From NCBI RefSeq assembly GCF_000611645.1, contig NW_014012346.1, positions 1 through 15,312 on the forward strand: a DNA stretch of 15,312 nucleotides, in the 5' to 3' direction. Made by a program: the position numbers and the translations under genes. This stretch comes from Monoraphidium neglectum. Lineage: Eukaryota > Chlorophyta > Chlorophyceae > Sphaeropleales > Selenastraceae. Shown piece by piece: positions 1 through 6,738 of the stretch. Within the stretch, counting starts at the first letter, position 1. Every line of letters begins with the position of its first letter. The notes beneath the pieces are model-generated. The model searched no databases, was not told the origin of the DNA, and was given only the letters and a program-made list of their open reading frames with translations.

Positions 1-250
1 CGTCCGCGGGGAGCGCGCGGCCGCGCGGCGCCAGGAGCTCGGCGGCGGCGGCGAAAGCGGCGGCGCGGCAGCCCGGAGCGGTGAAGCAGCCGACCAGAAG
101 CTCGGAGCCCGCGGGGCTCAGGGCCCGCCATTCCGCCGGCGTCGCGGCCAGGGCGCGGCGCCGAAACTGCTCGAGCGCGAGCTGCGACTCGAGCTCGCTT
201 TCCTCGCCGCGCTGGAGGCCGGCGGCGAGCTGCTTGATCCATCCGTCCAT
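1..250 (-). CDS. Unrecognised protein, 5' exon, runs off left edge
   Basis: An open frame runs from an ATG at 250-248 to the window edge without a stop, giving 83 codons. The protein starts MDGWIKQLAAG. It alternates amphipathic helices (Gln/Glu/Leu/Arg-rich, residues 5-35) with a more hydrophobic Ala/Leu stretch around residues 50-75 that contains two Cys and a Trp. The mix of acidic, basic, Trp and Leu residues is unlike the Arg/Pro/Ala junk seen in shadow frames, which is the main reason to believe it codes. The helix-turn-helix rhythm would suit an all-helical repeat protein, but I recognise no family and assign no function. An in-frame stop further upstream was not checked, so the first ATG may not be the true start. 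The gene points away from the window, head-to-tail with the ADP-ribosylglycohydrolase gene. Confidence 0.5.
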   Translation of the reverse strand, partial: MDGWIKQLAAGLQRGEESELESQLALEQFRRRALAATPAEWRALSPAGSELLVGCFTAPGCRAAAFAAAAELLAPRGRALPAD

Positions 251-945
251 TTCTAGGGGCGACGCTGGCACACCGCCACACGAGACGCGTGCCTGCGGCG
301 CCGGCCGACCGGAGGTGCACAAGCCGCAGCGCCGATGACTTGCCGCAAAAGGATGCAAATATTGGTTTCAAAGACAGAAAAAGCGTCCTATTGGCCGCTC
401 AGGACCCCAAATGCAAGGTCTGCATGCACATGTGATGGCGGTGCTTAATAAACAGAGTGACACCAGGGAAGCTAAGGAAATAAAAGAACCAATATCGGAT
501 GAATGCGGCCCCAGCAGACCTAGCAACGTGTGCAAGTGCCACGGTGCCGGCTCTTGACCAATGCCGGGTGACACACTGCCGAGGCTACCGCAGTGCTTCA
601 ATTTGCGTGCCATAGTTACAGGTGATTGCAGCAACGGGATGCGGGAGCTCGCATCATGGTGGTGTGGTCGGCGGGTGAGCGCAGAGTTGCAGGACGAATC
701 ATGGAAGCTCGCTGCACTTTGCGAGATCCGCTGCTGGCACATAAACACGATGCCAAATCTTGTGCTACACAGCAACCATGCATGTGTAGTGTCACACTAT
801 ATCTGACCTTGCTCACGCCTTGCTCATGATTGACGTGCGTGGGAGCATGCATGGATCAACAAAGCTGAGCGGTGCTTGGCCCCCATTCAATACCTCATCA
901 TTGCGGCTTGCTGCTTGATCTTGTTCTGGGATTGAGTTGAGTGAC
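251..945. other. Intergenic stretch, probable promoter side of the left-edge gene
   Basis: No coding frame here is convincing. Base composition is clearly more AT-rich than in the flanking exons. On the minus strand, a CCAAT box (365-361) directly abuts an ATTTGCAT octamer (360-353), about 110 nt upstream of the left-edge gene's ATG. This could be promoter sequence but may be chance. No TATA box is obvious. Confidence 0.4.
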
Positions 946-950
946 TTACA
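946..950 (-). terminator. Candidate TGTAA poly(A) signal for the ADP-ribosylglycohydrolase gene
   Basis: TTACA on the plus strand reads TGTAA on the minus strand. It is the first such motif I found downstream of the stop at 1632-1630, about 680 nt away. Green algae use TGTAA in place of AATAAA and often have 3' UTRs of this size, but a 5-nt motif alone is weak. If correct, the CA microsatellite lies in the 3' UTR. Confidence 0.35.
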
Positions 951-1028
951 ACTACCTTCCTGCAGGGACACAAAGCAGGGGCATACATGCCTGCATTAGG
1001 TGGTCTCTTGTGCGACAGCTCGCGGGGG

Positions 1029-1032
1029 CGCG

Positions 1033-1092
<60 letters not shown>
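1029..1092. repeat. (CG)6-(CA)26 dinucleotide microsatellite
   Basis: About six GC/CG steps (1029-1040) run straight into 26 perfect CA units (1041-1092). The whole tract is alternating purine-pyrimidine DNA. It creates spurious open frames on both strands that translate as His-Thr or Cys-Val runs; none of these is a gene. Confidence 0.97.
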
Positions 1093-1095
<3 letters not shown>

Positions 1096-1629
1096 ACACA
1101 AGATGATATGGTGCTTGATCAATGGAACCCCAGCCGATAGCCGCATGGCAGCGGCACACATCGACCGTTGTGTCACTTCCTCACCGCGTATTGGAAAAGA
1201 GCTGCCAAGGGGTGGAAACAACATGCCAAAGCGATCAATGATGGTGGTACACGCCCTGTCGCATCAGGCGTCGGGCTTTTTCCAGACGTGGCTGGTAACC
1301 CTCGCCACACAGGCAATCAAGCAGCCCTGACAAACAGCCCCAAAAGCCAGGAGTTCGCTCATCAGCAAAGGTAAAGGCCAGGGAGGGTCAAGCCACGAGC
1401 AGCTGACAAGCAGCTGGGAAAAGCACTGAGGATGTGGGGTCTGTGTAGAGTACGGTACTTGTTGCGTTGCGCTCCAAGACATGTTGTAAGGACGATGTGT
1501 ATATGGTGTTGGCTTGCAGGAATGAAGACGCCTGTTCAATGGCGGGTCGAACACTTTCGGACCGCGCGCAACGGTGGCAGCTGGGGCTTGGGGAACACAG
1601 ACGGCCAGGAATCGCGCGCCCCCACGCGC

Positions 1630-4066
1630 TCACGCGCCCCGCGCGGCGCTGATAGCGCCAAACAGCTCCTTGACCTCCGCCGCCGTGCCGCACCGCGCCC
1701 GCCACCCCGCCGGCACCGCGCCGGGTCCGAGCATCGCGCCCAGGCAGGCGCCGGCGAACCCCGCGCGGCTCGCGCAGCAGCCGCCCGCGGCGAGCGCGCC
1801 GCGGATACCATCCACGAACGCGGCCTCGCCGCCCGCGGCGCCGCCGCGCCGCTGCGCGAGCCACTCTTGGTGCAGCGCCGCGTGCAGCGGCGTGAGCGCG
1901 GCGTTGGGCATGTGGCAGTTGCGGCCGAGGTCTGACACGACGGCGGCGTGCGGCGCGTCGCGCAGCGCCAGCACACGCCGCAGGAGGGCGGCGATCGCGG
2001 CGTGGCGCTCGCACGCAGGCAGGCGGCCTGCGGGAAGACGCGGGGGAGGGGCCGACCCAGGGGGCGCGCGCACGAGCACAGTCAGCACGGCGCCATGCGG
2101 GATGTCCAGGTTTTCCTGCTTCCTGGAAGCAGCTTCCACCTGGCTTCCCAAGGAGCGTGCCACAGGGTTAGGCACCACGCCGCCGCCGGCAGCCACCATG
2201 CCGTCTCCCAGGCGGTTTGGCGCTCCCAAGTGGCACGACCCTCCTGCATTGCCAGGGGCCAGTGCTCAGAAACCCCCCCCCGCACCCGACCCAGCGGCGA
2301 GCTCGTCGGCGGCGGCCGCCACGGCGTCCGCCATCCCTGCGCCCCGCAGCACCAGCCCCTCCAGCACCGCGGCGCCCGCGCAGGCCCACGCCTCCGCGTC
2401 GTCGGTGTTCTGGGTGGTGCGAGTCGCGGCGGCGACAAGGCGCATCAACCGGGGGTGGCCTGCGGGTGATCGGGGCCAGTGATGGGGTGGTGAGGGGCCG
2501 TTCACAATAAGAGTCGCTCCGAGCACCAGACAGAGCAAGCATTGGGGGGCAGCGCGTGTTTGCGCCAATTTGTAAGCATCACTGCGCGCCGCCGTACAAG
2601 CGTCTCACCCGCGAAGGCCGCCACCAGCGGCGCGAGGCGCGCCACGCAGTCCGCCTGCGCGTCTTCCGCGCCCGTCGCGGGCGGCGCCATGCCGCGCGAG
2701 TAGTTGCGCAGGAAGCCCTGCGCAAGGCGCACACAGACACACGGGGAGATGACACGAAGAGGAACTCAACGCCGCCTCACTCCCATGCAGTTGATCATAC
2801 ACAACAAGCCAACATCAGCGCCCAACATCTCCTCGGACAGCAGCGGCCAGCCGCCGTCGCGGCGCCAGCCCTGTCGCGTTGTTCAGGCCGCCGCCGCCGC
2901 CGACGCTGCGCCCTAGCGAGCACGGGCGTGCGTCAGCACCTCCCCCGTGTGTGCCCTCACCGTCGTGCTCGCGTTGCGATAGCCGTCAAAACCCTCCCCA
3001 AACGTCTCCGCGTACAGCTCAGCGTACGCGCCGCAGTCCAGCCCCCCCTCCCGCGCGAGGCTCCGCAGCAGCACCGCCGCCTCCTCCCCGTACGGGCTGT
3101 GGCGGCCGGTCGCGTAGCCGGGCAGGAACGGCGACTGCGGCGGCTCGTAGAACTCGAGGCCGGCGGCGGGGCCCTCGGCCTCGCGGCGCGCGGCCAGCAG
3201 GTCTTCAAGCCTCTCGAGGGAGTAGATCCACTGCACGCCCATCGCCGCGGCGTCGCCGACCGCGGCGCCGAGGACGGCGCCGAGGGCGCGCGCGGCGGCG
3301 CCGGGGGCGGCTGCGGGGAGGGGCGCGCGCGTCGCGGGGGCGGCGGCGACGGGGTGTCGGGCAGGGGCGCGGCGGCGCTGCCGTGCTGGGGGTGACTACG
3401 GCCGCCAGCTGGCGCCCGCACCATTTGTCAAGGCAAGCTATTCTGGTTCCCCTTGGCATGGCCCCGGCCCGGCACAATACACAATACAAGCGATTGCGTC
3501 CTGATCGCGGAATGCAAACGCACCCTGCGCCGGCCACGGCGTGACCGGGTGCAGAGAGATGTAGTCGGCCGCGGCGTCGCCGGCCGCCGCCGGCGTCGCG
3601 CCCGCCGCGCCGCTGGAGGGCTTGCGGCAGCTGGGGCAGCCCAGGGAGTTGGCAAGCTCCAGCGCCCGCGCGTCCAGCCGGCGCATCTCGTCATACTTTG
3701 CATTGGCCTCTGCAGATGGGAGCGGCAGCGAGCGACGACGGGACAAAGCGTGGGTCCGCATTTGCAGCTGTTTGCGGTGCGAAGCTGTTCTCTTTGCATC
3801 AGGGAGCCAGGCGATCAACAACAACAGTCCCGACCCCACCGCCTCAGGCTTGCCGCCAAAGCAGGCTGATGAGAGGCGAGTGCAAAGGCGCCTGTGCGTG
3901 CGTGCTTCCGCCCACCCTCGCAGCGCTGGAGCTTGTTGAGTGCCTGCGCCTCTAGATGGGCGCTCATCGCCGCGGCCTCCAAGCGCTTGATCTCGCTCTC
4001 AACCTCCGCTATGTGGCTCGGCTTCTGCGTGTCCTCATCTACCACGGTGGCCTGCTTGAACTCCAT
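1630..4066 (-). CDS. ADP-ribosylglycohydrolase-fold protein (crystallin J1/SelJ-like), 6 exons
   Basis: Exons on the minus strand are 4066-3916, 3709-3524, 3385-2961, 2717-2609, 2459-2286 and 2027-1630. Junction phases agree throughout and give 480 aa. Residues about 145-480 carry the ADP-ribosylglycohydrolase fold, which in active members removes ADP-ribose from proteins or small molecules. Visible signatures are GAVLGAAVGDAAAMGVQWIY at 148-167, the Pro-rich FYEPPQSPF and YGEEA block (191-215), GYRNAST (247-253), TGAEDAQADC (269-278), TQNTDDAEAW (306-315), the HMPNALTPL-like segment (387-397) and GGCCASRAGFAGA (430-442). Spacing resembles the crystallin J1/selenoprotein J branch. The usual metal-binding Asp residues look partly replaced, so activity is uncertain. 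Residues 1-112 form an extension: an acidic/basic helix, then CPSC (a Cys pair), then an Ala-rich linker. The exon 2-3 join fits in phase (G plus CA), and no TGTAA lies between the exons, so I prefer one gene. A separate small gene at 4066-3438 is the alternative. Confidence 0.75.
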
Positions 4067-4868
4067 GGCAGCAAGGGAGCGGCGCGGCGCAATGCGCCGC
4101 GCCGGGTGCTGCTGGCTCGGGGTTGGCGCGCGGCTGGCTGCCGCGCACCGAGTTGGACGCCTGCTACGGTTGCACTCGAGCACGAGATGCCCGGGAGCGT
4201 GCCGCAGCTGCATCGCCCCGGTGTGGGTGGTCTTTTGGAGCAGAGTGGAACAGTTGTCCGCGGCGGGAATCGCGATCCGTTCGCGGCGAGGTGTCTCAAA
4301 GTTGTAAATAGTGGATCATAGAGGGAGCATCGTGCACGGAGGGGAGTGGCTGAAAGTCAGCGCCAGGTGGGTTTGCCAGCTGCTGAGCTCAGCCAACTCA
4401 GCCAACGGTGGTCGGGGCAACAAGGGCGGCAGCGTGATTCTGGGGGCAGCACAGACCCCGCACTGCCATAAGCACGTAAGGATTCCCGGTGGTTGAATGT
4501 GCAAGAGGCCGCCTTGACCGCTTGAATTGCATCTTGACTCCGCAGGTGGCTCGGTGTGCGCCGTGCGCATGTGCTCGGGGTGAATCTGCACTACTGTACA
4601 ACAAAACAATCTGATGTGGAAAGTTAACACTGCGCCCATCACGGCTGCTGGTGCTCAGCTTTATATGATGTTGGTGGGACTTCCATCTGTCCAACCAAGC
4701 CAAGTAAGCACAATCCGGCACTACACACGCGTCACGTTGGGATGGGCTCGAGCCTTGCCATGGAACACGGCCTGTGACGCAGCCCCGATTTATGTTGTTT
4801 GTTGCAATATACATGGTATGGCAGGCGATCTCACAACAAAAAATAGCCCCCGAAACAGCCAGACCTAG
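4067..4868. other. Upstream region of the ADP-ribosylglycohydrolase gene; nothing else seen
   Basis: No supported gene lies here. A minus-strand frame over 4398-4928 stays open for 176 codons, but its composition wanders (His/Ser/Cys-rich, no recognisable block) and its upstream part is antisense to the reverse-transcriptase remnant. The stretch before 4868 may hold further retroelement sequence decayed beyond recognition. Confidence 0.4.
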
Positions 4869-5190
4869 ATGTACTTGTTGTACGCTGATGCCACGGTACT
4901 CATGCAAGCCCTCCCTGAGCATCTTCACAGCTTTTGTGAGGCGCTCGGCCTGCGGGTGAACGTTTTCAAGTTTTAGATTGTGGTGCTCAGTGCCAAGCGC
5001 TGGCGTCGGCAGCGCGGGCAGCCCCAGTAGCGGTGCGCGGGCGCCGACGTGCCATTGGCTGATTGCTCAAACACCTGGGCATCGAGCTGCACTGCAGTCG
5101 AGGCATGCGTGCAGCCGTCGATCGGCAGCGAATGGCTGGCCTGCAGGCCATCTGGACTATGCACACCTGCTGTGTGCAGCACAACATCAC
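4869..5190 (+). pseudogene. Decayed LINE-type reverse transcriptase fragment
   Basis: From 4869 the frame reads MYLLYADATVLM, which matches the RT active-site block (normally LLYADDxVL) of non-LTR retrotransposons. It is followed by helix HLHSFCEALGLRVNV, then IVVLSAKRW, a GADVPLADC strand and, one frame over, LKHLGIELHCSRGMRAAVD. This order (YADD, thumb helix ending in a 'GLxVN' turn, 'VVF', 'FKYLG') is characteristic of LINE RTs common in green algae. The copy is dead. The second catalytic Asp is Ala (YADA, 4881-4892), stops lie at 4974 and 5028, a frameshift falls near 5060-5075, and a TAG sits directly before the first codon shown. The endonuclease, earlier RT motifs and any RNase H are absent or unrecognisable, as expected for a 5'-truncated copy. 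Target-site duplications were not found. Confidence 0.75.
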
Positions 5191-5243
5191 CCGCACCCGC
5201 ATGTTTCTCACTCCGCACCCGCATGTTTCTCACTCCGCACCCG
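5191..5243. repeat. 22-bp tandem repeat, 2.4 copies
   Basis: Two perfect 22-bp units (5191-5212 and 5213-5234), each beginning CCGCACCCGCATG, are followed by a 9-bp partial third copy (5235-5243). The array starts exactly where recognisable RT homology fades, so it may be a local duplication within the dead element or mark its 3' side. Confidence 0.95.
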
Positions 5244-5658
5244 AGCCTTGTGGAGCTGTGTCAGCCCTGCACCCTGGGCAGATGGCAGCAGTGCCCAGAC
5301 GGGGCCGCCACGTGGGCCGTGCAGGGCTTGATCCAGCTTTATTTATGCGATGGACCGTGAGAATCTTACAGTGTACAAAGTGGCATCGTGAGCTACGCGT
5401 GCCCAGGCAGGGCAGGCAGAGCTCAGCTGTGGCGGTCCCAGGAGGTGGTGGCAAACCGCACACGACCCTCGTATAGATGGGGGTTTGAACCCAGGCTGCG
5501 CGGTTACTCTTGTTTATTTACTGGCTTGTCTCGTCCAAAGCTCCATCTATCGGCGTTCATATCATCATAGATTCGTACCGCGTTCCTCATTCGCCGGCCA
5601 CCGGTCACTCGAAGCAACGGAACACCCATACATGTGTCTGAACTAACCTACAGCGAAA
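5244..5658. other. Intergenic, no gene seen
   Basis: Open frames here are short and mutually inconsistent, with no recognisable motif. A short stretch in one frame just after 5243 (SLVELCQP) might be residual retroelement sequence, but I cannot support that. The rest is presumably upstream sequence of the ABM gene. Confidence 0.4.
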
Positions 5659-5663
5659 TATAA
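5659..5663 (+). promoter_or_regulatory. Possible TATA box of the ABM-domain gene
   Basis: TATAA (in the context AAATATAACC) lies about 120 nt before the ATG at 5780, in a locally AT-rich strip. This would give a 5' UTR of about 90 nt. The position is plausible; there is no other evidence. Confidence 0.35.
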
Positions 5664-5779
5664 CCCTGAACGGGGGGCCAGCGTTTCGCACTGCGGTGTC
5701 CGCCCCTGGCGACTGTCAGCGGACCAAGCGCGCCTCACCGCCACCAGCGCGCAGAGCCCAGCCCTGTGCAAACGGGTCA

Positions 5780-6250
5780 ATGAGCGAGAGAACGCCTACA
5801 GCACCCACATCTCAAATACCTGTCGCCTGCCGGCCCGGCTTCGCGGACCGCCTGGCGCCGCCCTACCTGGCCGTCATCTTTACCAGCCAGCGCCGCGGGC
5901 GGGACGAGGCATATGATGCAACCGCAGCCGCCATGGCACGCCTGGCTGCAAAGCAGCCGGGCTACTTGGGCGCCGAGAGCGCACGCGGCGCCGACGGGCT
6001 GGGCATCACGGTCTCTTATTGGCAGGACGACGCCTCCGTAGCGGCCTGGCGGCAAGAGCTTCGCCACGCGTCGGTGCGCGAGCTGGGGCGCGAGCGTTTC
6101 TACAGCCATTACGAGCTGCGCGTGGCACGGGTGGAGCGGGCGTACGGATGGGACGAGGAAGACGGCATCGCTGATCCCATGGGCCCAGCAGGAGCAGGCG
6201 GCACCTCCAGGGCAGCAGGCGACGGTATTTGCAGCGGCGGCAGCACTTGA
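5780..6250 (+). CDS. Antibiotic biosynthesis monooxygenase (ABM) fold protein, single exon
   Basis: This is a 156-aa intronless gene. Residues about 28-122 are an ABM-type ferredoxin-like dimeric alpha/beta-barrel domain: strand PPYLAVIFTSQRR (28-39), helix with YDATAAAMARLAAKQPG (45-61), the hallmark YLGAESARGADGLGITVSYW (62-81), helix SVAAWRQELRH (86-96), then GRERFYSHYELRVARVERAYG (103-123). It most resembles the stand-alone ABM proteins of about 100 aa common in bacteria. These are variously cofactor-free oxygenases, haem-degrading enzymes or of unknown role, so no substrate can be named. The N-terminal 27 and C-terminal 33 residues are low-complexity additions with no clear targeting signal. 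The frame extends upstream to a GTG at 5696, but the first ATG is at 5780. A TATAA lies upstream and a TGTAA 33 nt after the stop, which suggests a compact, expressed gene. Lack of introns beside 5- to 10-exon neighbours hints at bacterial origin. Confidence 0.88.
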   Translation: MSERTPTAPTSQIPVACRPGFADRLAPPYLAVIFTSQRRGRDEAYDATAAAMARLAAKQPGYLGAESARGADGLGITVSYWQDDASVAAWRQELRHASVRELGRERFYSHYELRVARVERAYGWDEEDGIADPMGPAGAGGTSRAAGDGICSGGST

Positions 6251-6282
6251 CTTATGCCAGGGCTCTTGGTGTGTGTGTTGCT

Positions 6283-6287
6283 TGTAA
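6283..6287 (+). terminator. TGTAA poly(A) signal of the ABM-domain gene
   Basis: TGTAA lies 33 nt past the stop at 6250, just after a GT-rich run (GGTGTGTGTG). It has the sequence of the standard green-algal polyadenylation signal, though the implied 3' UTR is short. Confidence 0.6.
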
Positions 6288-6738
6288 CTGCTTACATTTA
6301 CAACCGCCCTTCGCGTTGCATTTCCTTGACCCCGCATCAGGTCAAAGCAATGATAGTGGGCTGACCAGCAATCTTGTCCAAAGAGGAAGTATACCGTAGG
6401 GTAGCATAAGGCAGTTGCCCGCACTCAGTTGAAGAGAGTGTCCGAAATTGGGATCCGGAAGAAGCCTGTCGCACAGCCTCAAAGCATCAGCAACAATGCA
6501 CGATCCAGATCACATGCCGCCCAGGTCAACCGTCAAAGCGCCGGCCACGGCTCACGCCCGTGTGACTTACACGGGTATGTAGGTTGGAACTGCAGTGAAA
6601 TCCTGGTCCTGCACATGTCATGCGTGTTTTCAGACTACGGTTGCCTGGAAGCGCGCGCGGGCATGATCAACCACCGACCCTCCTGCTGGGCTGTGAGCGT
6701 ACCCTCTGCCTCCAGCGTATGCCCATAGCGATATCATC
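6288..6738. other. Spacer and 5' region of the TORTIFOLIA1-like gene
   Basis: No gene was recognised. There are short open frames only, and no clear TATA box. The sequence presumably holds the promoter and 5' UTR of the gene starting at 6739. Confidence 0.45.

Noticed and set aside
941..1330. Open frames reading through the CA repeat (His-Thr and Cys-Val runs)
   Set aside because: They exist only because a dinucleotide repeat has no stop in several frames; the flanks show no coding character.
1388..2014. 208-codon minus-strand frame, very Arg-rich
   Set aside because: Out-of-frame shadow of the last ADP-ribosylglycohydrolase exon, which is read in a different frame with a family match.
4398..4868. 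Minus-strand open frame beyond the RT remnant
   Set aside because: Composition drifts, no motif, and it is antisense to the retroelement at its upstream end. No splice arrangement joined it to a recognisable exon.
5481..5492. GGGTTTGAACCC, resembling a tRNA T-loop / B box
   Set aside because: The invariant C of GTTC is T here. I could not build a 5-bp T stem with the flanks and found no matching anticodon arm or acceptor stem.
5777..6424. 215-codon open frame on the minus strand
   Set aside because: Antisense to the ABM-domain gene. Composition is Cys/His/Ala-rich without motifs, while the plus strand carries a clear family match.
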